From Micromonospora sp. WMMD1155 (GTDB lineage Bacteria > Actinomycetota > Actinomycetes > Mycobacteriales > Micromonosporaceae): DNA of 64,000 nucleotides. The stretch covers positions 6,634,501 to 6,698,500 of the forward strand of contig NZ_CP120742.1 of assembly GCF_029581275.1 (NCBI RefSeq). Reading direction: 5' to 3'. Below are positions 51,839 to 59,343 of the stretch, in pieces. Under the pieces are notes generated by a model, which saw only the letters and a program-made list of their open reading frames with translations, was not told the origin of the DNA and made no database searches. Every line of letters begins with the position of its first letter. Position 1 is the first letter of the stretch. Made by a program: the position numbers and the translations under genes.

Positions 51839-52813
51839 TCAGCCGTGCAGGCCGCCGCTGCGGTCGCGGGCCTTGAGGCGGGTGGTGGGCAGGGAGGGCG
51901 CCGGCAGCGGCGGCGCCGGGTCGTCGGCGACCACGCCGAAGCGTGCGTCCCCCGCCATCCAGTCCTCCCGGGCGGCGAGGATCTCCTCGTGCGAGCGGCC
52001 GACGAAGTTCCACCACATCACCAGTGGCTCCTCGAACGGCGTACCCCCCAGCAACAGCAACCGGGCCCCCGACCCTCCCCGCACGGTCAGCTCGCGGCGA
52101 CCCGTGCCCAGGTAGAGCAACGCCCCCGGCTCGAACCCCACCCCGGCGGCCTCCGCCGAACCGGACATCGCCAGCACCGCGTACTCGAAATCGGGCCGCA
52201 ACGACAGCGTCGTCGGCGCCTCACCGCCCAGCTCCAGCTGCACACCCACCAGCGGGGTGTGCACCACCGCCGGTGACCGCCGTCCACCGAACTCGCCGAC
52301 CAGCAGGGTGAGGTCCAGCTCGCCGTCGCGCCAGCGCGGCAGGTCGGCGTGGTGCGCGAAGTCGGCCGCCCCGGCGCGCGCCGGATCCGGCAACGCCACC
52401 CAGAGCTGCACGCCGTGCATCACCGGCGGGTGGACGGCCGGCGACCGCTCGGAGTGGGCGATGCCGTTCCCGGAGGTCATCACGTTCAACTGGCCGGGCC
52501 GGATCGGCTGCACGTTGCCGAGGCTGTCCCGGTGCAGGATCTCCCCCTCCAGCAGCCAGGTCACCGTCTGCAGACCGGTGTGCGGGTGCGGTGGCACCTC
52601 CATCCCGGGTCGCTGCGCCACGTCGTCAGGACCGAAGTGGTCGACGAAACACCACGCGCCGACCATGCGGCGGGGGCGCTGCGGCAACAGTCGCCGCACT
52701 GTGGTGTACCGCCCCAACGGCACGTCGTGGCCGGGCAACAGCACACTGCCGGGATCAACGTCGGCCACACCGGGTGGTCGGGTCTGCGCCAGCATCGATT
52801 CGGTACGCTCCAC
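51839..52813 (-). CDS. Pirin family bicupin protein
   Basis: This is a 324-residue two-cupin protein. The pirin N-domain is plain: VGAWCFVDHFGPDDVAQRPG, PPHPHTGLQTVTWLLEGEI with the metal-binding His pair and Glu, HRDSLGNVQPIRPGQLNVMT and SGNGIAHSERSP. The C-terminal cupin ends in LLLLGGTPFEEPLVMWWNFV. Pirins bind Fe and act as redox-sensitive co-regulators or quercetinases; which applies here is unknown. The start is a GTG (VERTESMLAQ), with an ATG six codons further as alternative. It is the first gene of a possible pair with the HhH-like protein. Confidence 0.9.
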   Translation of the reverse strand: MERTESMLAQTRPPGVADVDPGSVLLPGHDVPLGRYTTVRRLLPQRPRRMVGAWCFVDHFGPDDVAQRPGMEVPPHPHTGLQTVTWLLEGEILHRDSLGNVQPIRPGQLNVMTSGNGIAHSERSPAVHPPVMHGVQLWVALPDPARAGAADFAHHADLPRWRDGELDLTLLVGEFGGRRSPAVVHTPLVGVQLELGGEAPTTLSLRPDFEYAVLAMSGSAEAAGVGFEPGALLYLGTGRRELTVRGGSGARLLLLGGTPFEEPLVMWWNFVGRSHEEILAAREDWMAGDARFGVVADDPAPPLPAPSLPTTRLKARDRSGGLHG

Positions 52814-52890
52814 CGCCCGACTGTACGCTCACGCCCACCCACGACCGCAGCGCTTCCCGCAGGGGTCGGCTGGTCAGCCGACTGTCGGGG

Positions 52891-54042
52891 TCATCGGGCA
52901 CGGGCGGACACCGTCACACTGTCGGCACCCGCGACCAGGTCCAGATACAGCCGTTGGGCGGCGCGGTCCCACCCCGGCGTACCCAGCACCGTACCCGCGC
53001 CCACCCCGTCCCAATGGTCGTGGTCCAGCGCGACCGAGCCGGCGCCCGCTCCCACGCGTACCCGCACCGGCGTCTCCCCGGCGAGCCGGATGTCGAGCTG
53101 ACTGGTCCCACCGGTGAGGCGCACGGTGAGAATGCCGGTGCCCTCCGGGCTGCCGGGCCCGATGCCGGTGCCGGGCCCGTTGCCGGTGCCGGGCGCGTCG
53201 CCGGTGCCGGGCCCGTTGCCGGTGTTGGCCTCGGTGATCGGTGGCAGCCGGATCTCGGTGCGGGACGACCCGCCGGCCAGTTCCACACCCAGCAACCGGG
53301 CCCGGGTCAGGTCCAGCACCTGACGACTCACTCCGCCGACGATGTGCAGACGCCAGGTGACCCGCTCGTTGAGCAGGACGCGCACTGCCCCCGGCCCACG
53401 CTCCCCGGAGTCCGCGAGGTCGAGTCGGACGGTCTCCCCCGACACGACCGGCCGCCCCACCACACCAGAACCGACGGGGCTGGTGATCCGGTACAGGTCG
53501 TCTCCGAGATCAGCCACCCGCAGGTCGAACGAGGACAACCCGTCCGCGAGGACGAACGTGCCCGTCCGCCGACCGGCGACGGGTGCCGTGAGCGTCCGAC
53601 CATCGGCGGCTCCCGCGCCGGGACGACCATCGGCCACGTCCGGATCGGCAACGCCTCCCGCCCGCCCGACGTCGCCGGGGCGGGTGCCGTCAGGGCGGGT
53701 GCCGTCGGGGCGGGTGCCGTCCGGTGCGCCGGTGTAGGTCATACCGCGCCGCCCGGGATCCGCGACGATCACGGCCACCGCCGCCGCCCCCAGCAACAGC
53801 ACGACCGCCGCGGCAGCCACCAGCAGGCGAGACCCGGTGGACCAGCGCAGCGGTACGGCGTCACCGGCAGGTTCCGGCGGTGCAGGTTCCAGTGGTGCAG
53901 GTTCCGGCGGTGCAGGTTCCAGTGGTGCAGATGCCGGCGGTGCAGATGCCGGCGGTGCAGATGCCGGCGGTGCAGATGCCGGCGGTGCAGGTGCCGGCGG
54001 TGCCTCCGGTTCTTGATTGGTGCCGTGCCCCACCGCGGTCAT
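52891..54042 (-). CDS. Membrane-anchored surface protein with amino-acid repeats
   Basis: This is a 383-residue protein with GGAGGG upstream of the ATG MTAVGHGTNQEPEAPPAPAP. A cytoplasmic N-terminus of about 65 residues is built of APPAS and APLEP/APPEP pentapeptide repeats encoded by 15-base units. One membrane helix follows (RLLVAAAAVVLLLGAAAVAV), then DGTRP repeats, then an extracytoplasmic beta-rich domain (LADGLSSFDLRVADLGDDLY; RVTWRLHIVGGVSRQVLDL) that resembles DUF4097-type beta-helix sheets. This is interrupted by a GTGNGP-type repeat. Tandem DNA repeats at three points make it length-variable. No function can be assigned. Confidence 0.7.
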   Translation of the reverse strand: MTAVGHGTNQEPEAPPAPAPPASAPPASAPPASAPPASAPLEPAPPEPAPLEPAPPEPAGDAVPLRWSTGSRLLVAAAAVVLLLGAAAVAVIVADPGRRGMTYTGAPDGTRPDGTRPDGTRPGDVGRAGGVADPDVADGRPGAGAADGRTLTAPVAGRRTGTFVLADGLSSFDLRVADLGDDLYRITSPVGSGVVGRPVVSGETVRLDLADSGERGPGAVRVLLNERVTWRLHIVGGVSRQVLDLTRARLLGVELAGGSSRTEIRLPPITEANTGNGPGTGDAPGTGNGPGTGIGPGSPEGTGILTVRLTGGTSQLDIRLAGETPVRVRVGAGAGSVALDHDHWDGVGAGTVLGTPGWDRAAQRLYLDLVAGADSVTVSARAR

Positions 54043-54167
54043 TCGCCTGTCCCTCCGCCGGTCCCCGACGGGAGGTACGTACCCGCCGCCCGATCGGATC
54101 ACTCAACATGGCGGGCGCCCGCGACCACCTCCGCGCCGACAGCGCCACTCCACGACGTCGCCAATCG

Positions 54168-54229
54168 CGAGATTTTGGACAGTTTCCGTTCCGCGCGTTC
54201 CGCGCGAACGGAAACTGTCCAAGATCTCG
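54168..54229. repeat. 62-base long inverted repeat
   Basis: The 24-base arms, starting CGAGATTTTGGACAGTTTCC, match with one G-T difference around a 14-base GCGC-rich centre. It lies between the surface-protein gene and the lysozyme-like gene (about 300 non-coding bases, 54043-54341). It does not share sequence with the 78-bp family and is notably AT-richer than its surroundings. Confidence 0.85.
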
Positions 54230-54341
54230 TTGTGGACGCGCCGCCATCACCGTCGCGCGCCACGGTGGCGGTGGTGGATATGCCGCTGGCCAGCACCCCG
54301 GGTGGGGTGCCGGCCAGCGGTCGGATGGTTTCGGGTGTGGG

Positions 54342-54902
54342 TCAGCTGTTCCAGTACTGGCCGACCAGGTCGGTGGCCTGCTGCTCCCACTGGGCGTACG
54401 CGTCCGGGTAGGCCGAGACCTGCACGGTCTGCGCGGCGTCGGTCAGCGGCATGTCCTGCCACCCGTCAACCTGCTTCAGACCCTTCAAGAACGCCGTCGT
54501 GGAGTAGGCGGGGTCGGTGATCTGCTCCGGCGTACCCCAACCCGAACTCGGGCGCTGCTGGAACAGGCCCAGCGAGTCGTGGTCGTTCATGTCGCCGAGG
54601 TGGCCCAGGTTCTCCAACTTCGACTCCTGCAGGCTCGTCGCGATCGAGATCACCGCGGCCCGCTCCGGCAGACCCGCCTTCTTCGTGGCGGCGATGATCG
54701 CCTTCACGTTCGCGGTCTGCTCACCGTTCAGGTCGATGCGCGACTGCTCACCCTGCGGCTTCGGCGCCGCCGACTGCACGGCAGTCGCAACCGGCTTGGC
54801 GTCGACGGGGTTGGCGTGGGCGGCGATCGGACCGGCGAACACACCACCGGCGAACGCCAGACCAGCAACGGACAGCACACTCTTACGCATGATCGTGGTC
54901 AT
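54342..54902 (-). CDS. Secreted lysozyme-like protein (paralogue 2 of 3)
   Basis: This is a 186-residue protein. Its ATG MTTIMRKSVLSVAGLAFAGG has AAGGAG upstream and opens a classical signal peptide ending near AHANPVDA. After a short linker the domain reads VKAIIAATKKAGLPERAAVI, SIATSLQESKLENLGHLG, NDHDSLGLFQQRPSSGWGTP, YSTTAFLKGLKQVDGWQDMP and SAYPDAYAQWEQQATDL. The Glu in QES is the candidate catalytic acid of a lysozyme-like fold. It shares most of this block with the gene at 57944-58657 and, less closely, that at 34522. Upstream on its strand lies a four-fold repeat of an ECF-type promoter sequence, implying stress control of wall remodelling. Confidence 0.8.
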   Translation of the reverse strand: MTTIMRKSVLSVAGLAFAGGVFAGPIAAHANPVDAKPVATAVQSAAPKPQGEQSRIDLNGEQTANVKAIIAATKKAGLPERAAVISIATSLQESKLENLGHLGDMNDHDSLGLFQQRPSSGWGTPEQITDPAYSTTAFLKGLKQVDGWQDMPLTDAAQTVQVSAYPDAYAQWEQQATDLVGQYWNS

Positions 54903-55077
54903 GGGGGAAGCTCCTTCGGGGGTCAGAACACCCACCCGGGTACGGCGGGTGCGAGCACCTCGTCCGGCGCTGCAGTAATGCGGGGGAAGTCTGCGATTCG
55001 GTGACCTACAAGCGGGGCTTGTCGCACCGGGGTCGGCGGACTACGAGCGGAGGGCTCGCGGCGCCGGGACCGGGTGT

Positions 55078-55365
55078 AACGACCCGGCGGGGCGGGGCCA
55101 TTCCCGGGGGCGGCCCATCCGTTGGCACCCGGTGAAGCGGGGTGCTGGTCAGGCCGGGGTCCGTGTATAACGACCCGGCGGGCGGGGTCATTCCCGGGGG
55201 CGACCGAGTCCGTGAGCACCCGGTTGAGCGAGGTGCCGGTCGGGCCGGGGTCCAGCTACAACGACCCGGGGTCGGGGGTCATTCCCGGGGGCGGACCATC
55301 GAGCCGACCGGCCGTGGTCCTGCGATCGTCAGGATGTGTAACGACCCCGACCCGGCCAGGATTCC
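55078..55365 (-). promoter_or_regulatory. Four tandem ECF-type promoter-like sites (GGGAAT-N18-GTT)
   Basis: Reading the minus strand toward the lysozyme-like gene, GGAAT(G/C) occurs at 55365, 55286, 55195 and 55105, each followed after 18, 18, 18 and 19 bases by GTT within GGGTCGTT(A/G). GGAAT-N18-GTT is the consensus of sigma-R/sigma-H-type ECF promoters. The units recur every 80-91 bases and share flanking sequence (CCGCCCCCGGGAAT; CACCGGGTGC). The nearest GTT is 176 bases before the start codon. They may be real tandem promoters or a minisatellite that happens to contain the motif; the single copy upstream of the related gene at 57.9 kb favours the former. Confidence 0.5.
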
Positions 55366-55484
55366 GGCCGGCACGTGCCCCGGACCACACACCGATATCA
55401 CCCAAACAGAACAAAACCCACAAGCCAACCCGACCTCGGGTGTCAAACCACCCAGGGCTGCGGGCAGAACACCCCAGCCCATGC

Positions 55485-55562
55485 ATGATCCACACGACTT
55501 CGCCGATGTCGCGGTATCCATGAGGGGTTGATACCGCGACTTCACCGAAACGGAGTCGATCA
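55485..55562. repeat. 78-bp palindromic element, copy D
   Basis: It starts ATGATCCACACG and ends GGAGTCGATCA, with interior GTCGCGGTATC facing GATACCGCGAC. It has the same length as copies A-C, and its paired central substitutions keep the stem, which indicates that the folded form is under selection. It lies in the 852-base gap 54903-55754, whose remainder (about 55370-55480 and 55563-55750) shows no gene. Confidence 0.9.
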
Positions 55563-55754
55563 TCGCCGTTTGGGAGGTCCGGGGGGCATTGCGCCATCGG
55601 GTCGGGGCTTTGGCGGCCAGCCGTGCCGGGCGGCCAAGCCGCCACGCAGGCGCCGGCCAAGCGGCGGTCCGCCAGACGAACGGACAAACTGGCAAGCCGA
55701 CCGAACCGGCCGAACGAGCCGAGCCGGGACGGGGGCCACGGGTAGCGCGCTCGT

Positions 55755-56066
55755 TCAGGTGGCGAGGCGGGAGCGCACCTTCGCGGCACAGGCGTTCAGG
55801 ACCGTCTGGGCGTCCAGCCCCAGGCTCTCGATGGCCACCAACGCCGTGAAGGCGACGTCGGCCAGTTCGGCGGCGACGTCATCGCGGGTGTGGGTGACGC
55901 CCTTGCGCGGATTCTGCCCGAGCAGGCCGATCCAGGCGGCCGAAGCCTCCCCCGCCTCCTCGGTCACCTTGAGGATGCGGCAGGTCAGTTCGGTCTGCCC
56001 GGTGCCGTTCGCGGTGTCCAACCAGCTCCGCGACACGCGGGCCGCCTCCCAGATCGACTCGTCCAC
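55755..56066 (-). CDS. MazG-like nucleotide pyrophosphohydrolase family protein
   Basis: This 103-residue all-helical protein starts at the GTG VDESIWEAARVSRSWLD. The segments ILKVTEEAGEASAAWIGLLG (E-E-x-x-E) and DDVAAELADVAFTALVAIES (E-L-x-D) are the two metal-binding helices of MazG/all-alpha NTP pyrophosphatases, which clean non-canonical or signalling nucleotides. Length and sequence match the actinobacterial MazG-like family, in which the substrate is not settled. It stands alone between repeat-rich gaps. The start lacks a strong Shine-Dalgarno site. Confidence 0.8.
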   Translation of the reverse strand: MDESIWEAARVSRSWLDTANGTGQTELTCRILKVTEEAGEASAAWIGLLGQNPRKGVTHTRDDVAAELADVAFTALVAIESLGLDAQTVLNACAAKVRSRLAT

Positions 56067-56184
56067 GGCGACAAGTCAACCCGACCGCCCCACCTCGCCG
56101 TGAGGCCGGGTACGGCATGCGACCGGCACCCCACCGACGAGCTGCCGTCCGCCCCGGTGGGCGTCGCACAAAAACCCGACCGCT

Positions 56185-56320
56185 CAGCCCACCCCGACCA
56201 CCGACCACGAAGGCCGACGAGCACACAGCCCACCCCGACCACCGACCGCGAAGGCCAACCAGCACACGACCCACCCCGACCACCGAACACGGAGGCCGAC
56301 GAACACCCAGCCCACCGAGC
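56185..56320. repeat. 41-bp tandem repeat, three units plus a partial
   Basis: A unit beginning CAGCCCACCCCGACCACCGA and ending in GAGCACA-like sequence repeats at 56185, 56226 and 56267 with an exact 41-base period, and a fourth unit starts at 56308 but breaks off. Because 41 is not a multiple of three, it cannot encode a repeating peptide. It occupies most of the gap 56067-56515. The rest of that gap, up to the secreted hydrolase, should hold that gene's promoter. Confidence 0.9.
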
Positions 56321-56515
56321 GCGAGGGCCGCTGCGCGCGGAGGCAACCGGGGGCCCGGGATGGCCTGATCGGCCGGACAGTCGCGCTTGACCGGCCGATC
56401 AGCGCAGCCATTGACACTGGTCGAAGGCCGTCCTAGGTTCAGGTCGCTACCGGCCGGTAGGCAACCGTCCCGCCTGGTCGCCCCTCGGGCGACGTCCGTC
56501 CGATGGGGAGCATCG

Positions 56516-57886
56516 ATGCTGTCCGCACCCGTTCGTACCCTCCGCCGGCTGCTCGCCACCACCGCGACGCTGACTCTCACGATCGGGCTGGTCGGCACCG
56601 CGCCGGCCGCCGCCACCGGTCGCGATCCGAGGGGCGGGGAGCCGCTGCCCGGGTACACGATCGAGAATCCGCCGTTGACGCCGCTGGTCGTGGGCGGCAA
56701 ACCGACGACGGTACGCCAGGGCGTGCACCGCCACGCCGGGTACATCATCGAGGTCCCCGCCCGGTGGAACGGTGACCTGGTGCTGTGGGCGCACGGCTAC
56801 CGCGGCCAGGGCACCGTGTTGTCGCCGGAACCGCCGGCCTTCGGGCTGCGCCAGCGACTCCTCGATCAGGGGTACGCCTGGGCGTCGTCCTCGTACGACC
56901 GCAACGGCTTCGACATCCGTTCGGGGGTGCTGGGCACCAGGGAACTCGCCGACCACTTCGCGCGGACGGTCAGCCGGCCGCAGCACACCTACGTCGCCGG
57001 GGTGTCGATGGGCGGGTACGTCATCGGGCGCTCGCTGGAGCAGTACCCCGGCTTCTACGACGGGGCCCTGCCGATGTGCGGGGTGCTCGGTGACCAGACG
57101 TTGCTCGACTTCTACCTGGACTACAACCTGGTCGCGCAGGCCCTCGCCGGAGTGCCGGCGTACCCGACGCCGGCCGATTACCTGACGAACGCCGTACCCC
57201 GGATCCAGGTGACGCTCGGTCTGGCCGGGTTGACGCCCACCGGGCCGGACACCACCACGGACCGGGGAAAGCAGTTGCGGGCGATCACGGTGAACCGTTC
57301 GGGCGGGCCTCGTCCCGGCGCGGACGCGGCGTTCGCGGTCTGGAAGGACTTCCTCTTCTCGATCAGCGTGCCCACCGGGAGCGGCGACTCCCCCGCCCAG
57401 CGGCCGGGTCAACTCTCCACCAATCTGCTCACCCGGTACTCCCCGAACAGCCCGGTCGACGTGAACGCCACGGTGCAACGGGTCGCGCCGGAGAACGTGG
57501 TGCAGCGGCTCCTGCCGACGTTGACCGAGGTGCCGCGGATCGCGGGTCGGCCCACCGCGCCGGTGCTCAGCCTGCACGGCCTCGGGGACCTGTTCGTGCC
57601 GTTCAGCATGGAGCAGGCGTACGCCGACGACGTGGCGCGGCACGGCCGCAGCAAGCTGCTGGTCCAGCGGGCCATCCGGGCCACGCAGCACTGCGAGTTC
57701 ACCCCGGCCGAGGCCGGCGCCGCCTGGGACGACCTGGTGTCCTGGGTACGCACCGGCAAGCGCCCGGCCGGCGACACCGTGACCGACCCGGCGGTGGTGG
57801 CCCGACCCGACTACGGCTGCCGGTTCAGCGACCGGGAGGCGTACGCCGCCGGGGTCGGCACCCGCCGCCTCTACCCGGCCTGCTGA
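56516..57886 (+). CDS. Secreted alpha/beta-hydrolase
   Basis: This 456-residue exported protein has an ATG with GGGGAG upstream and a signal peptide (TLRRLLATTATLTLTIGLVG, cleaved near APAAATG). The mature part is an alpha/beta hydrolase: LVLWAHGYRGQGTVLSPEPP (oxyanion), YVAGVSMGGYVIGRSLEQYP (nucleophile Ser in GVSMGG), LSLHGLGDLFVPFSMEQAYA (acid Asp) and IRATQHCEFTPAEAGAAWDD (catalytic His). A late pair of Cys (DYGCRF, YPAC) may form a disulfide. It resembles secreted tannase/DUF6351-like or tripeptidyl-type esterases. The natural substrate is unknown. A strong terminator follows the stop. Confidence 0.85.
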   Translation: MLSAPVRTLRRLLATTATLTLTIGLVGTAPAAATGRDPRGGEPLPGYTIENPPLTPLVVGGKPTTVRQGVHRHAGYIIEVPARWNGDLVLWAHGYRGQGTVLSPEPPAFGLRQRLLDQGYAWASSSYDRNGFDIRSGVLGTRELADHFARTVSRPQHTYVAGVSMGGYVIGRSLEQYPGFYDGALPMCGVLGDQTLLDFYLDYNLVAQALAGVPAYPTPADYLTNAVPRIQVTLGLAGLTPTGPDTTTDRGKQLRAITVNRSGGPRPGADAAFAVWKDFLFSISVPTGSGDSPAQRPGQLSTNLLTRYSPNSPVDVNATVQRVAPENVVQRLLPTLTEVPRIAGRPTAPVLSLHGLGDLFVPFSMEQAYADDVARHGRSKLLVQRAIRATQHCEFTPAEAGAAWDDLVSWVRTGKRPAGDTVTDPAVVARPDYGCRFSDREAYAAGVGTRRLYPAC

Positions 57887-57896
57887 CACACGACGA

Positions 57897-57929
57897 CGCC
57901 GGCCGGCCCCGCTCGGGGGCCGGCCGGCG
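57897..57929. terminator. Strong bidirectional stem-loop between convergent genes
   Basis: CGCCGGCCGGCCCC and its exact complement (14 pairs) are separated by a five-base loop. It lies 11 bases after the secreted hydrolase stop and 15 bases before the 3' end of the lysozyme-like gene, where a shared terminator is expected. Confidence 0.85.
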
Positions 57930-57943
57930 CGTGTGTGCGGGTG

Positions 57944-58657
57944 TCACCAGAGCTGCTGGACGATGTCCGCCGCCTGCTCCTCCCACTGCGCGTACGCGTA
58001 CGGGAACGCGGAGACCTGGACGGTCTGCGCGGCGGTGGTCAGCGGCAGGTCCTGCCAACCGCCGACGTTCTTCAGCGCGCTGAAGAACGCGGTGGCCGAG
58101 TACTCCGGGTCGGTGATCTGCTCGGGCGTGCCCCAACCGGACGACGGGCGCTGCTGGAACAGGCCCTGCGAGTCGTGGTCGTTGTACGCGCCCAGGTGGC
58201 CGAGGTTGTAGAGCTTCGACTCCTGCAGCGACGTGGCCACACCGATCACCGCGCCCCGGTCACCGACACCGGTCTTCTTGGCGGCGTCGACGATGTGCCG
58301 GGCGTTGGCGAGCTGCGCGTCGTCGAGCGGGATGCGCGACTGGGCGCCCTCGATGCCGTGCGGGATCAGCTGCGCGCGGGTGGGCTTGCCGGCCGGCGGC
58401 TTGCCGGTGGCGGAGCCGGTGGTCAGGCCCGACTCGACGGGCTGGTCGTCCTGCTGGGCCGCGGTGGCGGCCTTGCCGGTGGCGAGGTCGATGGCGGCGA
58501 CGGCGCCCTGGTGGGGCCCGGTGGTGACCGGAGCGGCGACTGCGGTCGGGGCGAGGGCCAGACCGCCGAGGGCGGCCACGCCCGCGACGCTCAGCGCGGT
58601 CTTGCGGTACGAGTCCTTAGCGATGGCGGGGAGCCATCGAGTGAAGTCGACCTTCAC
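57944..58657 (-). CDS. Secreted lysozyme-like protein (paralogue 3 of 3)
   Basis: This is a 237-residue protein starting at a GTG (VKVDFTRWLPAIAKDSYRKT) with a signal peptide ending near AVAAPVT and an 80-residue Ala/Thr/Pro-rich linker. The C-terminal domain matches paralogue 2 closely: DAAKKTGVGDRGAVIGVATS, LQESKLYNLGHLGAYNDHDS, QGLFQQRPSSGWGTPEQITD, FFSALKNVGGWQDLP and SAFPYAYAQWEEQAADI. As there, the Glu of QES is the likely acid of a peptidoglycan-cleaving fold. A GGAAT-N18-GTT sequence lies about 100 bases upstream, the same type repeated before paralogue 2, so the two genes are probably co-regulated. Confidence 0.8.
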   Translation of the reverse strand: MKVDFTRWLPAIAKDSYRKTALSVAGVAALGGLALAPTAVAAPVTTGPHQGAVAAIDLATGKAATAAQQDDQPVESGLTTGSATGKPPAGKPTRAQLIPHGIEGAQSRIPLDDAQLANARHIVDAAKKTGVGDRGAVIGVATSLQESKLYNLGHLGAYNDHDSQGLFQQRPSSGWGTPEQITDPEYSATAFFSALKNVGGWQDLPLTTAAQTVQVSAFPYAYAQWEEQAADIVQQLW

Positions 58658-58755
58658 GATGGTTGCCCTTTCGATCGTGCGGAGCGCTCCGGGGTGAACA
58701 CTCCTCGGGAGATGACCGCGGAAAGGGGTTTGAGCTCCGGCGGTACGGGGGACAC

Positions 58756-58781
58756 AACCAGGTTCACGTGTCGGTCATTCC
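58756..58781 (-). promoter_or_regulatory. Single ECF-type promoter-like site (GGAAT-N18-GTT)
   Basis: On the minus strand, GGAAT (58781-58777) is followed after exactly 18 bases by GTTGTG (from 58758), giving an untranslated leader of about 95 bases before the GTG of the lysozyme-like gene. The spacing equals three of the four sites before the related gene at 54.3 kb. The surrounding sequence is otherwise different, so the shared motif is not just a shared repeat. Confidence 0.5.
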
Positions 58782-58945
58782 GGATATGCGCGGTCCACCG
58801 GTCGATGCGGTCCCGGTCACGGCACCGAATCGGACAGGGCCACTGCCTCGTTGCGGGCGGCCGGGTGCGGGCCCAGTGCGTCACAAGGTGTGACGGCGGT
58901 GACGAAGGGTGATTTCAGCGGCCGGAGGATGGGTCCGACACCCAG

Positions 58946-59073
58946 CCTTTGCTCTGCTTACCAATACGCGCCAGGCACGATCCGTGACGCCGGTGACGGA
59001 ACCGCCGTCATGGGCAGAAAGCGCCCGACCGCAGCTCACGGCACGTGGTGCAGATAGGGATGCAGAGCAAAGG
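58946..59073. repeat. 12-bp inverted repeats 104 bases apart
   Basis: CCTTTGCTCTGC and GCAGAGCAAAGG are perfect complements enclosing 104 bases without a gene. The rest of the gap 58658-59175 shows only the promoter-like site above and no other feature. The arms could be ends of a small palindromic element or binding sites for one regulator. Confidence 0.6.
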
Positions 59074-59175
59074 GGGGCCTGCCCCCTGTTGGGGGCCGGG
59101 TGGAGGGCCGGACGGCGGGCCACTTGTCGCTACCGTGAGTGGACGTCCAGGTCGGGCACGGTGTGTGAGGTTACG

Positions 59176-59343
59176 GTGCGGCTCGTCGTGCCGAACGAGG
59201 ACGTACCAGAGCTGTGCGCGAGGTGCGGGGTGAGAGCGGGTGGCCCGGAAGCTGCCCGATTCAGACGTCGCTGTCAGGTCCGGGCTCGGCGCCCCGCGTC
59301 CCGGCGCCCTCGCCGGGGGCGAGCAACTCCTGGAAGACGGTGA
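59176..59343 (+). CDS. Probable truncated hypothetical gene (N-terminal fragment)
   Basis: A GTG with GAGG five bases upstream opens VRLVVPNEDVPELCARCGVR, which reads like the cytoplasmic N-terminus of small actinobacterial membrane proteins (a 'PELCARxGxxA' start). After about 30 codons the frame turns into Arg-rich nonsense and runs antisense into the VOC gene, stopping at 59343. The expected membrane helices are missing, so it looks like a gene truncated by rearrangement. This is weak evidence and the fragment may not be expressed. Confidence 0.35.
   Translation: MRLVVPNEDVPELCARCGVRAGGPEAARFRRRCQVRARRPASRRPRRGRATPGRR

Noticed and set aside
56185..56320. Possible CRISPR array
   Set aside because: The 41-base units abut each other directly without variable spacers.
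54903..58930. c-di-AMP (ydaO) riboswitch upstream of the lysozyme-like genes, as often found before actinobacterial resuscitation factors
   Set aside because: I looked for the conserved ydaO segments on the minus strand before both genes and on the plus strand before 34522. They were not there; the leaders contain the GGAAT-N18-GTT motif instead.
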